Source: Nannocystis sp. RBIL2
GTDB lineage: Bacteria > Myxococcota_A > Polyangia > Nannocystales > Nannocystaceae
Length of the DNA: 64,000 bases
Direction: 5' to 3'
Assembly: GCF_026626745.1 (NCBI RefSeq)
Contig: NZ_JAPNJW010000002.1
Coordinates: 2,628,151-2,692,150, forward strand
The notes under the pieces are model-generated. The model was given only the letters and a program-made list of their open reading frames with translations, was not told where the DNA came from and searched no databases. The position numbers and the translations under genes were made by a program. How positions within the stretch are numbered: the stretch's first letter is position 1; each line of letters opens with the position of its first letter. Below, one piece after another: positions 33,083 to 42,750 of this stretch.

Positions 33083-35705
33083 TCTGCAGCAGCTCGTGCG
33101 CTCGTTGCGTCGGCCCTACGGCATAGTTCTCCGCCTCGCCGGCCCACAGGGCGCCGAACGGGGACTCCGGCAACGTGGCGAGGTGCTCCTCCGCCCGCTG
33201 CAGACTCTCTGCGTAGAACCCAGACTCGTGCAACGCGACGCGCAGGACCTGACCGGCTCGGTCCGCGAGCTGCGCGTCGCGCCCAGCGAGCGCGTGGCGC
33301 CAAGAATAGCCCAAACGCTCGAATCGTGCGGAGGGCGACACCTCGCCCGTGTTGGCCGCTCGCCACCAGTAACGCGATGCGATGCCGTGCCAATGCGCCG
33401 GCCGCTCGGCTGCAAACTTCGGTTCGACGAGCGGGCTGACGCGATAGGCACGTTGCCCGTCGAGCTCGCCGACCTCCAGCAAGCCAAGATTCGCCAGCTT
33501 CACGAAGTCGCGGTCAAGGTCGAACGTCAGCCCTTCGATGAGATCGAAGAAAGCGTCGACGGGAACCGAGACCTCGTAGACGCGCGCGCGCCGCAGAAAG
33601 CGATGCACATCGGGGCCCACCGACGCCCGCGCATCTTCGTAGGCCATGTGGCGGAGGAACAGGCTGGCCAGCTCATCCTGCTTGGTCTGCCGCGTCTCGT
33701 CCCCAGGCTCCCACTCAGGCACGGTCGCGGCTGCCTGACCCGCGATCGTCACGATCTCCTCGGAGGTCTTGCAGATCAGCAAGTCCCGAGCCCAGCTCAA
33801 GCTCTTGCCGTTGCGACCGAAACGAGCCGCGAGGCTCTCCCACTGGCCGAGGGAGACCGGGATGTGCGCGTCACCGGATGGAGGACCTCGCATCCACAAC
33901 TTCCGCACCGCAGCGGGCTCGAGCGGGCCGAGGCGGACTTCGCCCAGAGCGTCCGCATCCGTTCCGGGGACCGGAAAAATCGCCGTCGACGTGATCAACA
34001 ATTTGGGCCGGCCGAGCTGGCACGCCGGCAAGAGCGTACCAAGCAGCTCGGCCGCGTAGGGGCGCAAGCATGACGTCCCATCCCTTCGGAGCTCGAGGTT
34101 CTGTTCGAAGTCGTCGAGGATGAGCGCGACCCTGCGGTTGCGCCAGTGAGCGAGCACCCGGCGGATGCGCAGCAAGACCGGCTCCTTTCCGGATGCCAGG
34201 AGCCGCTCGGCCTTGGCATCGCCCCAATGATCGAGCGCCAGCCGCTGAAAAGCGTGGGCCACAGCCATGTCATCGAGTGCACCTTGTAGGACGATCAGGC
34301 CCAGTTCGGGGTCGTGCTGGCGCACCCGCTCGATGGCACGCGCGACCAGACACGACTTGCCCACGCCTTTCATCCCCCACACCACGAGGCCAGCGACGGC
34401 ACGCGGCATCGCGCCGTCACGCTCCGCAAACATGCCGTCGCCGAGCATCCGGACGAGGCGCTGCAGCGGCCGCCGCCGGCCGACGAAGCCGCGACGCAAC
34501 ACCCTCATCCGGCTGTGCTCGAGGAACTGATAGGTGACCGCGGTGTCGATGACCGCGGGCAGTGGTGGCGCTTGGCTGTCTAGCCGGACACCGGTAGCTC
34601 CGGTGGTGACGAGCGCGAGCGTCGTCCAAGTGTGACTCGGCTGGGAGCTCCCAGTCTCTCGTCTGCGCAGCAACTCCCGAGCGAGCTCGACGGCCATCGG
34701 CAGCGGCTTGCCAGCGGCCACCTGCTGATAAATATCGCTGGCCACCTCCGTCGCGTGGTCGTCGCGCACCGGCCTCGTCCATCCGAGCACAGCTGGTACG
34801 CCTGCAGCGACCATCTCGGTCGCGAAACTCGGCATGGCGTAGCGCGTCTCGGCGCTGTGGCAGTTCGACAGCATGACGATCGCCGGCATCGATCTGGCGC
34901 GTCGAAACACTTCGATGAGTGCTCTCGGCGAGACATCGGCCGGCGTGCCGTCCGGGTTACGCCGGCGCATGCCGGTGTCGTCTTCCATCACTAGCCGTGG
35001 GCCCTGCGAGGTCATCAGTCCATGACCGGACAGGTGCACGATGTCATAGGAGTCGAGGAGCAGTGCCTTCGTGAGGTCTTCAAGCGTGCCGCCTTCTACG
35101 ACGCGCACGAAAGCCCGGCCGACTTGGACGAAAGGCGCGAGAACCTCGAGAAACCGCTCCTCCTCGCCCTCGAAGTCGAGCACGGGTTCCACGTCCTGCG
35201 GTGAAAAGGCCATGCAGAGGATCCGCAGGCCGGAGAGAGGCAAAGGAGTGGGCGCGACCGATTTCCTGGGCCCAAGCTGCAACACAGCGGCAAAACGATG
35301 GCGACCGTGCTTCTCCGCGTCCGCGAAGGACAGGAGCTGCCACCACATCCGCGTCGCCGGGTGCTCACGCAAAGCATCGTGCTGCTGGGCAAGAGCCCGC
35401 ACCGCGACAAGTAGCGGCACCCCCATTTTTTCCGCTCTGGCAATGCGTTGCGCCAACGCTCGCTCCGGTCCATCAAGCAGATCGTAGAGCTCGCTACTGG
35501 CCACCAGTCGGGCCGCCTGAACACGCGCGAGATCGTGGGCCTGCTCGGCGTCGCGGACGTCCTGCATGCGAGTAAGGAGCCTTCGCACCTGCGACTGAGG
35601 CACGCAGCGCCGCGCGTGCCCGAGCCCCTTCGTCCAGCAGAGGTCGAGGGCGCCATCTTCGCCTAGGTACAGATCGACGATCGTGGTGTGGAAGGTTTCG
35701 GTCAT
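33083..35705 (-). pseudogene. CHAT-STAND-TPR protein, N-terminal CHAT and NTPase part (split by IS)
   Basis: First 874 codons of an ancestral 1329-residue protein. About residues 150-370 form a CHAT (caspase-like) protease domain with catalytic His in DIVHLSGHGLM and Cys in VMLSNCHSAETR. A STAND-type NTPase follows, with Walker A GMKGVGKSC, Walker B VALILDDFEQNL, a sensor-like LLITST, and a winged-helix region, leading to the TPRs on the far side of the IS. Both catalytic residues and the P-loop are intact, so loss of function came from the IS. This architecture is that of self-activating death or defence effectors. ATG 35705 (MTETFHTTIVDLYL) is used; 35738 is an alternative. Now the frame runs into the IS and stops at 32982. 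GC looks lower than in neighbouring genes. Confidence 0.9.
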
Positions 35706-35912
35706 GTGAGCTGAAGGGTTCGGGAGGGGGATGCGCATCGTCGTTGCACGGTTCATCCGAGCTCGGCCCGAAACGTTACGACGGCTCGCAGATTTTTTTT
35801 GTCCCCCCAGGCGGAATGATTTTGGCGACCTTCGATCGTTCGGGGGAGAATCCTCGACGCGTCCCACGGAGGACGGACCTCCGGCCGACCGCGACCGGCG
35901 TATCCTGCCCCA

Positions 35913-37205
35913 GTGAAGCCGCGCCACCTCCTCGTCCTCCTCGCCGGTTGCACGCCGACCGCCCCCGGCAGCACCGACGGCGTTTCGGACGGCGGGACCG
36001 CCAGCACCACTGTCATTAGCACTTCGGGACATGTCTCCGAGACCAGCTCCGAAGCCACCACCGCGACGACCGCTCTCCCCACGACCACCTCGACCTCGAC
36101 CACCGATGAAAGCACCACCGGCACCACCGGCCCCGCCCCAGTGTGCGGCGACGGCCTGCGCCAGCCCGGCGAGTTCTGCTTCGCGCCCGGCGTCCACCTC
36201 TCGACTGGCCCGCGCCCGGTCGCCGTCGCCATCGCCGACCTCGACCTCGACGGCGACCACGACCTCCTGTTCGCCGACTTCGAGACCGGTGAGCTGACCC
36301 TTCAGACAGGCGACGGCAGCGGCCAGTTCGTCGCCGGCCCCGTCCTCCCCACCTTCCTGCGCCCACGCGACGCGCTCGCCGCCGACGTCGACGGCGACGG
36401 CCGCCTCGACCTCGTGTTCGCCGACCCCGGCGTCGGCCTCGTCGGCGTCTACCGCCACGTCGGCCCCGGCCTCGTCTACGACCCGCCGCAGCCGGTCAAG
36501 GCCGGCACCGAGCCGCGGGCCCTCGCAGCGGCCGACCTCGACGACGACGGCCTCCTCGACCTCGCAGTCGCCGACGAGTCCGGCGACGCCGTGCTCGTGC
36601 TCCTCGGCGCCGGCGGCGGCGAGTTCGCCGACCCAGTCGTCTACCCCGTGGGCGACGAACCCTACGATGTCATCATCGCCGACGTCGACGCCGACGGCCG
36701 CCTCGATCTCGTCAGCGCCGACCAGAACCAGGCCCGCGTCACGGTCCTCCTGTCCGATGGGCCAGGTACCTTCGTCGACGCCGGTCAGCGGTTCGTCAAC
36801 CCCGAGCCGCGCCGGCTCGTCGCCGCCGACCTCAACCTCGACGGCCTGCTCGACCTCGCCACCGCCAGCTTCACCGCCAACCACCTGTCGATCTTGCCCG
36901 GCCAGGGCGGCGGTGAGTTCGGCGAATACATCCCCATCGTCCTCGGCGAGGGCCTCTACGCGGTGATCGGCGCCGACCTCGACGGCGACGGCCCGCCCGA
37001 GCTCGTCGCAGTCGACCACACCCAGGGCGAGCTCGTCGTCATCGCCGGCCTCGGCGTCCACGATGTCGTCTCGATCGCGCGCTTCGAGATCGGCGCCGGA
37101 CCGATGGACCTCGCCGCCGCCGATCTCGACGGCGACGGCGCGCTCGACATCGTCACCGCGGACGCCTTCGGCGCCGGCGCGACCGTGCTCCTCGCCGACC
37201 CTTGA
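35913..37205 (+). CDS. FG-GAP/VCBS-repeat lipoprotein
   Basis: 430 residues, GTG start, Cys13 lipidation, Thr/Ser stalk to about 85, a short CGDGLRQPGEFC motif, then seven blades of the FG-GAP/VCBS type. Each is marked by a calcium-binding loop such as DLDLDGDHDLLFAD, DVDGDGRLDLVFAD, DLDDDGLLDLAVAD, DVDADGRLDLVSAD and DLDGDGALDIVTAD. This is an integrin-alpha-like seven-bladed propeller, usually an adhesion or carbohydrate-binding surface in bacteria. Divergent from the CHAT gene over a 207-bp gap. The lipid anchor and stalk place it at the outer surface. Confidence 0.85.
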   Translation: MKPRHLLVLLAGCTPTAPGSTDGVSDGGTASTTVISTSGHVSETSSEATTATTALPTTTSTSTTDESTTGTTGPAPVCGDGLRQPGEFCFAPGVHLSTGPRPVAVAIADLDLDGDHDLLFADFETGELTLQTGDGSGQFVAGPVLPTFLRPRDALAADVDGDGRLDLVFADPGVGLVGVYRHVGPGLVYDPPQPVKAGTEPRALAAADLDDDGLLDLAVADESGDAVLVLLGAGGGEFADPVVYPVGDEPYDVIIADVDADGRLDLVSADQNQARVTVLLSDGPGTFVDAGQRFVNPEPRRLVAADLNLDGLLDLATASFTANHLSILPGQGGGEFGEYIPIVLGEGLYAVIGADLDGDGPPELVAVDHTQGELVVIAGLGVHDVVSIARFEIGAGPMDLAAADLDGDGALDIVTADAFGAGATVLLADP

Positions 37206-37369
37206 TCGGCCGCCCGCGGGCCGACAACCGCCTCCGGGGCAGGTTCCCGGGCTCTTCGCAGGTCGTCGCCGAGACCCGTCCCGGGGCACGTCCACGCGAA
37301 GTTTTTTTGCCGCGAGGAACCGCGACGGGCCACCCGTGTCTCGGCCCCTGTCGATTTCGGAGAGCCGTC

Positions 37370-39382
37370 ATGCATCGCACCTCGCCCGTCCGTCCCGTCG
37401 TCCCGCACTACTTCGTTCCTCCGCAGCGCGCCCGCCTCGCGCGCCTGCTGCCCGCCGCGGTGACCCTCCTCGGCGCCTTACTCCCCGCCTGTACGCCCGA
37501 TCCGACCATCGACGAGATCGTGAGCGAGGGCGGCTACTCGTCCAACCGGTTCCTCCGCGCGATCGCCAAGCCCGACGCGATCGAAGAGGAGGCCCCGCCC
37601 GAGGACTTCGAGAACAGCGAAGACGAGGCCGCCGGCGCCGGCCAGCGGCACAAGGGCGAGGAGGGCAAGATGGGCAGGCCCACCTCGAAGAGCAAGTCGG
37701 GCCTCTACGCGATGAAGGGCCCGAAGGACGCCATCCCGCAGATGGCCAGCGGCTTCGCCGGCCTCACGGGCACCGAGATCGGCGAGGCCTACGGCGTCGG
37801 CGGCCTCGGCCTCGTCGGCACCGGCCGCGGCGGCGGCGGCACCGGCGAGGGCACGATCGGCAACTCTTACGGCGCCGCCTATGCCATCGGCAACGACGAC
37901 GCCGACGTGTGGGGCGGCCTCGGCCACGACAGCGCCGGCGGCCCGGGCGGCGACCGCTACGCCAAGGTGAAGGAGGCCGCGTGGACGCTGACCCACGCCG
38001 CGCCGCTGTCGACCTTCTCGATCGACGTCGACACCGCCAGCTACAGCAACGTCCGCCGGTTCCTCAGCGACAACTGGCTGCCGCCCGCGGACGCGGTGCG
38101 CGTCGAGGAGATGATCAACTACTTCGACTACGCCTACCCCGCGCCCGAGGGCGACCACCCGCTGGGCGTCGGCGCCGAGGTGGCGCCGTGCCCGTGGAAG
38201 AAGGGCCACCAGCTGGTGCGCGTGCACCTGCAGGCCAAGCGGATCGACACCGACCACGTGCCGGCGCGCAACCTCGTGTTCCTGGTCGACACCTCGGGCT
38301 CGATGAGCGACGACGACAAGCTCGGCCTGGTGAAGAAGGGCCTGTCGCTGCTCGCCGAGCAGCTGCGCCCGGAGGACCGGATCTCCCTCGTCACCTACGC
38401 CGGCGACACCCGCGTCGCCCTGCCGACCACGCCCGGCAGCGACAAGCAGACGATCCTTCGCGCCATCGATCGCCTCGGCGCCGGCGGCGGGACCAATGGC
38501 GGCGCCGGCATCGTCCTCGCCTACGCCGAGGCCCACAAGCACTTCGTCAAGGGCGGCATCAACCGGATCTTGCTGGCCACCGACGGCGACTTCAACGTCG
38601 GCCTCACCGACCACGACGACCTGATCAAGCTGATCGAGAAGGAGCGGCAGACGGGCGTGTTCTTGACGGTGCTCGGCGTCGGCCGCGGCAACTACAACGA
38701 TCAGACGATGGAGCAGATCGCCGACCACGGCAACGGCAACTACGCCTACCTCGACTCCGAGAAGGAGGCGCGCAAGGTGCTGGTGGCCGAGGCCAGCGGC
38801 ACGCTCGTCACCGTCGCCAAGGACGTCAAGCTGCAGGTCGAGTGGAACCCCAACCGGGTCGCCGGCTATCGCCTGCTCGGCTACGAGAACCGCACCCTGA
38901 CCGCCGAGCAGTTCAACGACGACAAGAAGGACGCCGGCGAGCTCGGCGCGGGTGACAGCGTCACCGCGCTCTACGAGGTCGTGCCCGCCGGTCGGCCCGT
39001 GCCCGGGGCCGCGGTCGACAACCTCAAGTACCAGCGGCCCGCCGGCCCCGCCGACGCCGAGCTGCTGACGGTCAAGGTCCGCTACAAGCAGCCCGAGGGC
39101 GACAAGAGCACCAAGTTCGAGGCCCCCGTCCGAGAGGCCGGCGCGGACTGGGACGAGGCCTCGCCGCAGATGCGCCTCGCCGCCGCCGCCGCCGCCTTCG
39201 GCCTCAAGCTGCGCGGCTCGCCCAGCCTCGAGAAGTTCGACCTCGCCGCCGCCCGCTGGTGGGCCCAGTCGGCCGAGCTGCCCGACCCCGAGGGTCACCG
39301 CCGCGAGTTCGTCGAGCTGATCGACAAGGCCCGCAAGCTGATGACCCGCGAGACCGTCCACAGCCGCAGCGCCCTGCCTTGA
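37370..39382 (+). CDS. VWA-domain lipoprotein (YfbK-like)
   Basis: 670 residues with a long signal region ending at Cys41 (LLGALLPAC). A Gly/Asp/Glu-rich spacer leads to the N-terminal von-Willebrand-associated domain (TFSIDVDTASYSNVRRFL, VRVEEMINYFDYAYP). The VWA domain follows with MIDAS DTSGSMS (307-313) and downstream LATDGDFNVG, then a C-terminal DUF3520-like domain (RYKQPEGDKSTKFEAPV...AAAAAFGLKLRGS). This full order is that of the YfbK family, metal-dependent ligand-binding surface proteins. ATG 37370 is chosen; the open frame from 37202 lacks a signal-like start. Convergent with the deaminase gene across a strong hairpin. Confidence 0.88.
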   Translation: MHRTSPVRPVVPHYFVPPQRARLARLLPAAVTLLGALLPACTPDPTIDEIVSEGGYSSNRFLRAIAKPDAIEEEAPPEDFENSEDEAAGAGQRHKGEEGKMGRPTSKSKSGLYAMKGPKDAIPQMASGFAGLTGTEIGEAYGVGGLGLVGTGRGGGGTGEGTIGNSYGAAYAIGNDDADVWGGLGHDSAGGPGGDRYAKVKEAAWTLTHAAPLSTFSIDVDTASYSNVRRFLSDNWLPPADAVRVEEMINYFDYAYPAPEGDHPLGVGAEVAPCPWKKGHQLVRVHLQAKRIDTDHVPARNLVFLVDTSGSMSDDDKLGLVKKGLSLLAEQLRPEDRISLVTYAGDTRVALPTTPGSDKQTILRAIDRLGAGGGTNGGAGIVLAYAEAHKHFVKGGINRILLATDGDFNVGLTDHDDLIKLIEKERQTGVFLTVLGVGRGNYNDQTMEQIADHGNGNYAYLDSEKEARKVLVAEASGTLVTVAKDVKLQVEWNPNRVAGYRLLGYENRTLTAEQFNDDKKDAGELGAGDSVTALYEVVPAGRPVPGAAVDNLKYQRPAGPADAELLTVKVRYKQPEGDKSTKFEAPVREAGADWDEASPQMRLAAAAAAFGLKLRGSPSLEKFDLAAARWWAQSAELPDPEGHRREFVELIDKARKLMTRETVHSRSALP

Positions 39383-39441
39383 GGACAGGTCCTCCAGGAC
39401 AGAAACCTCGGGACAGGCCCTTCCGGGCATGTCCCGAGGTC
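39383..39441. terminator. Bidirectional terminator-like hairpin built from the repeat family
   Basis: Arms 39406-39420 and 39425-39439 (CCTCGGGACAGGCCC and GGGCATGTCCCGAGG) pair 14 of 15 bases around a TTCC loop. Upstream, AGGACAGGTCCTCCAGGACAG adds another unit. It fills the 63-bp gap between convergent stop codons, so it probably ends transcription from both sides, although there is no T-tract. Confidence 0.75.
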
Positions 39442-39445
39442 GCGC

Positions 39446-40471
39446 TCACGGGTTGGCCGCCGCGTAGGCGTCGACCGCGGCGACGTGCCGCTGCTTGTCC
39501 TCGGCGCCGAGGAAGCTGGCGGTGAAGCTGTTCTTGGCCAGCGCGATCACCTGGTCGCGCGTCAGGCCGAGCTCGCGCACGCACGCGGCGTAGTTGTCGC
39601 CGATGTAGCCGCCGAAGTAGGCCGGGTCGTCGGAGTTGATGGTGACCACCAGGCCGCGCTCGATCAGCTGCTTGAGGTTGTGCTGGGCCAGGTGCGGGAA
39701 CACCCGCAGCTTGATGTTCGACAGCGGGCACACCGTCAGCGGCACCCGCTCGCGCGCCAGCCGCTCGACCAGCGCGTCGTCCTCGAGGCAGCGCACGCCG
39801 TGGTCGATGCGCTGGGCCCCGAGCACGTCGAGCGCCTCGCGGATGTAGTCCGGCGGGCCCTCCTCGCCGGCGTGGGCGACCACCGGGAACTGCGCCTCGC
39901 GGGCCTCGGCGAACACCTCCCTGAACTTGCTGGGCGGGTTGCCCGACTCCGACGAGTCGAGCCCGACGCCGCCGATCCACGGGCGGAACGGCACCGCCTG
40001 GTGGAGCGCCTCGATGGCTGACTCTTCGGACAGGTGTCGCAAGAAGCAGAGGATCAGCTTCGACGTGATCCCGAGCCGCTTCTCGGCGTCCACCTGAGCC
40101 CCGTGGATCCCCGTCATCACCGTCTCGAACGGCACGTCGCGGCGCGTGTGCGTCTGCGGGTCGAAGAACAGCTCGACGTGGCGCACGTTGTCGCGCGCCG
40201 CCCGCTCGAAGTACGCCCAGGTCAGGTCGTAGAAGTCCTGGACGTGCTGCAGCACGTCGGCGCCCTTGTAATAGATGTCGAGGAAGCTCTGGAGGTTGTG
40301 GAAGTCGTACGCCTTGCGTAGCTCCTCGACCCCCATCCAGGGCAAGGCGATGCCGTTCCGGCGGGCCAGCGAGAACATCAATTCCGGCTCCAGGGTGCCT
40401 TCGATGTGCACGTGGAGCTCGGCCTTGGGGATGCCGCGGATGAATGTCTCGAGACGATCGGCCTGGGTCAT
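39446..40471 (-). CDS. Adenine deaminase (adenosine deaminase superfamily, type 2)
   Basis: 341-residue zinc hydrolase. Metal and catalytic residues: His20/His22 (ELHVHIEGTLEPE), His200 and Glu203 (VVAHAGEE), His224 (RIDHG), and Asp281/Asp282 (NSDDP). Stretches such as LRKAYDFHNLQSFLDIYY, FFDPQTHT and CPLSNIKL resemble the Pseudomonas/fungal adenine-deaminase branch more than true adenosine deaminases, so adenine to hypoxanthine plus ammonia is the likelier reaction (family knowledge, not tested). ATG 40471 is preferred over 40534. It supports purine salvage. A hairpin-family half-site is in frame at about 40027. Confidence 0.85.
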   Translation of the reverse strand: MTQADRLETFIRGIPKAELHVHIEGTLEPELMFSLARRNGIALPWMGVEELRKAYDFHNLQSFLDIYYKGADVLQHVQDFYDLTWAYFERAARDNVRHVELFFDPQTHTRRDVPFETVMTGIHGAQVDAEKRLGITSKLILCFLRHLSEESAIEALHQAVPFRPWIGGVGLDSSESGNPPSKFREVFAEAREAQFPVVAHAGEEGPPDYIREALDVLGAQRIDHGVRCLEDDALVERLARERVPLTVCPLSNIKLRVFPHLAQHNLKQLIERGLVVTINSDDPAYFGGYIGDNYAACVRELGLTRDQVIALAKNSFTASFLGAEDKQRHVAAVDAYAAANP

Positions 40472-40776
40472 CGGGGGCTCGGACCTTTTCAGCCCCTGCC
40501 GGGGCGTTGTGGAGTCAGGTGCCCCGCAGGGCACGCGCAGTCAAACTCTGTACTGGGATGTCACAGCAGGTGCCGGTGGCGACGCAAGTTCCTCGCGCGC
40601 CTGCCCGCACCGCAGCTTGAATTCGAGCCTCCCCAGGTGCTGCGCACGGAACCTGGTCCGCCCCGTCGAACCTCGTTCCGCCGCCGACCCGGCGATACCC
40701 CGGGAGGCGGCGTGGTTCGCTCGCCCAGGGGATCGCGCAGTCCTGCGGAGTCCGCGCGAACGCGCCGGGCCCGCCC
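40472..40776. other. 305-bp intergenic region
   Basis: No gene supported. Two small stems upstream of the deaminase start, GCCCC/GGGGC (about 40492-40506) and GTGCCC/GGGCAC (about 40519-40534), could be part of its leader. They do not form the purine-riboswitch three-way junction, and no known aptamer core is visible. Confidence 0.45.
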
Positions 40777-42222
40777 TCATCCTCCGACCTCCGCAAGTCC
40801 CGCCCGGATGTCCGCGAGCGCGGCGTCGATGCGGTCGCGGTGGGTGCGGAACGACAACACGCAGATGCGCAGGACGAAGCCGCCGCGCACCACGGTGCCG
40901 GTCAAGTACACCCGACCTCGCCGGTTGATCGCCGCCAACCACCGCCGGTTGTGCGCGTCGAGCTCGGAGCCGGGGGCCGCGCCCGCAGGCACGTGGCGGA
41001 ACGCCAGCAGCGACAGCTGCGGCGCGGCCACCAGCTCGACCCCCGGCAGCTCGCGCAGCGCCGCCGCGCACACCTCCGCCAGGTCCAGCTTCTCGTCGAG
41101 CGCCCGCGCGAACACCCGCGCCCCGAGCAGCTTGAGCGGCAACCACACCCGCAGCCCGCGAAAGTCGCGCGACAGCTCGGGCGACAGCTCGCAGTAGTCG
41201 ACGAAGTCGGGGTCCTCCTGCATCGGCGGCAGGTACTCGGCCGGCGAGCCGTGAGCCCGCCGCAGCGCCGCCGGATCGCGGGCCAGGAGGCAACCTGTCC
41301 CATAGGGCAGGAACATGCCCTTGTGCGGATCGAGCGTGACCGAGTCGGCGCGCTCGATCCCCGCCAGCGCCGCCCGCCCGCGCGCGGTGAGGCAGAAGAA
41401 CCCGCCGTACGCGGCGTCGACGTGCAGCCACAGGCCCTCGCGCGCCGCCAGATCGGCCAGCGCCGCCAGGTCGTCGACCGCCCCGGTGTTGGTGGTGCCC
41501 GCGTGCCCGACCACGAGGCACGGCCGCAAACCGCGGGCCCGATCACCCTCGATCGCCGCGGCCATCGCCGCCACGTCGACGCGGAAGTGTTCGTCCACCC
41601 CGATCTCGCGCACCTGATCACGGCGGAAACCGGCCAGCCGCGCCGCCCGCTGGACCGAGTGGTGCGCCTGCGCCGAGGTGTAGATCACGCCGTCGTCGAA
41701 GCGCTCGCCGAGGCGCTCGCTGCGGGCCGTGACCACCGCCGAGAACGTCGCCAGCGACCCGCCCGTGGTCAAAAACCCGCCGCTCCCGGCCGGCAGCCCG
41801 ACGATCTCCGCCAGCCAGCGGACCGCGTTCGTCTCGAGCTGCACCAGCCCCGGCGCCGCCTGCCACACCCCGACGTAGCGATTGGTCGCGTCGGCGATCA
41901 GGTCGGCCACCGCCGCCAGGAACAGCCCGCCGCCGGGGACGTACGCCAGGTAGCCCGGGCCCGCGGTGTTGAAGCTGCACGGGACTGCCCGATCGAACAG
42001 GACCTCGAGGACATGCTCGAAAGGACTCCCGTGGTCCGGCAGCGCCTCGCGCAGCGACCGGGCCAGCGCCGCACCGCCCTCGACGTCACAGGCGGGCATC
42101 GCCGGCAGCGCCTCGATGTGCGCGCCGATCCGCTCCATCGCCGCGGCCACCAGCGCCCGCATCGCCGCCGCGTCGGGTTCGAGCTCGGGCGTGGGAGAGT
42201 CGGGCGGAGGCGTCGCGGACAC
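40777..42222 (-). CDS. PLP-dependent group II decarboxylase (aromatic amino acid/DDC-like)
   Basis: 481 residues of the pyridoxal-dependent decarboxylase family. The Schiff-base Lys301 is in VTLDPHKGMFLPYG. Other signatures are the cofactor-stacking TSAQAHHSVQRAARLAG, the Asp of LWLHVDAAYGGFF, the N-terminal PGYLAYVPGGG and GGFLTTGGSLATFSAV, and the C-terminal TGTVVRGGFVLRICVLSFRTH. These fit aromatic-L-amino-acid or tyrosine decarboxylases, making an amine from an amino acid; the precise substrate is unclear. GTG 42222 is chosen because it begins a few residues before the first conserved helix; the frame extends to 42330. One hairpin copy is in frame at about 41294-41311. Confidence 0.85.
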   Translation of the reverse strand: MSATPPPDSPTPELEPDAAAMRALVAAAMERIGAHIEALPAMPACDVEGGAALARSLREALPDHGSPFEHVLEVLFDRAVPCSFNTAGPGYLAYVPGGGLFLAAVADLIADATNRYVGVWQAAPGLVQLETNAVRWLAEIVGLPAGSGGFLTTGGSLATFSAVVTARSERLGERFDDGVIYTSAQAHHSVQRAARLAGFRRDQVREIGVDEHFRVDVAAMAAAIEGDRARGLRPCLVVGHAGTTNTGAVDDLAALADLAAREGLWLHVDAAYGGFFCLTARGRAALAGIERADSVTLDPHKGMFLPYGTGCLLARDPAALRRAHGSPAEYLPPMQEDPDFVDYCELSPELSRDFRGLRVWLPLKLLGARVFARALDEKLDLAEVCAAALRELPGVELVAAPQLSLLAFRHVPAGAAPGSELDAHNRRWLAAINRRGRVYLTGTVVRGGFVLRICVLSFRTHRDRIDAALADIRAGLAEVGG

Positions 42223-42750
42223 GCCTCGGGCGTACGCCAAGCGCCGCGAAAACACCAGCCATGCGACGCACGAAACACGCCGCGGCCTGCGAGGACCCGC
42301 CCAGCGGCCGCAGAGCTCCGCGGATGCCACGCGGCCGACCGAGTCGCCGGCCCGCTCCCTGCAAGCGGCGAGACTGCTCGCGCGCCGCGATGGCGAGGTC
42401 TGTCCGCTCGGGCCTCAATCACATGCCTCTCGGGACATAACCCAAGAGACATCTTCATCGCCGGCGCCCGCTCACTCGAACACGGCGAGCGGCGCCCGCA
42501 TCACCGCCTCCGCCCGCGGTCGAGCAGCGCCTCGCCCTCGTGCACGAGCCCATGACGAGCCCAACACGTACGACGCTGCACCCGCCTCGGCGCCGCCGCT
42601 CCCGCCGTCGCCGGAGCGGCCTGCTCCGCCCGCTTCAGCCCGGACTCACCCGCCAGCACCCAGCGAGGGGCACCGCGCCGGGCATGCTCTCTGTGAGATC
42701 CCCTACCACGGCCCTCCGGCGCGCGCGCCATCTTCCTCTATCCTTCGCCG
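42223..42750. other. 528-bp intergenic region with one hairpin cluster
   Basis: No gene supported on either strand. Units CATGCCTCTCGGGACATAACCC and AGAGACATCTTC at 42421-42453 belong to the dispersed family. The remainder is a divergent promoter region between the decarboxylase and the methyltransferase-like gene. Confidence 0.5.

Noticed and set aside
35706..37295. Upstream extension of the CHAT frame to 37295
   Set aside because: The extra 530 codons are antisense to the FG-GAP lipoprotein gene (Gly/Asp/Val-rich) and lack domain features; the CHAT product begins at about 35705.
40472..40560. Purine riboswitch upstream of the adenine deaminase
   Set aside because: Only two short stems are present; the conserved three-way junction and loop-loop core are absent.
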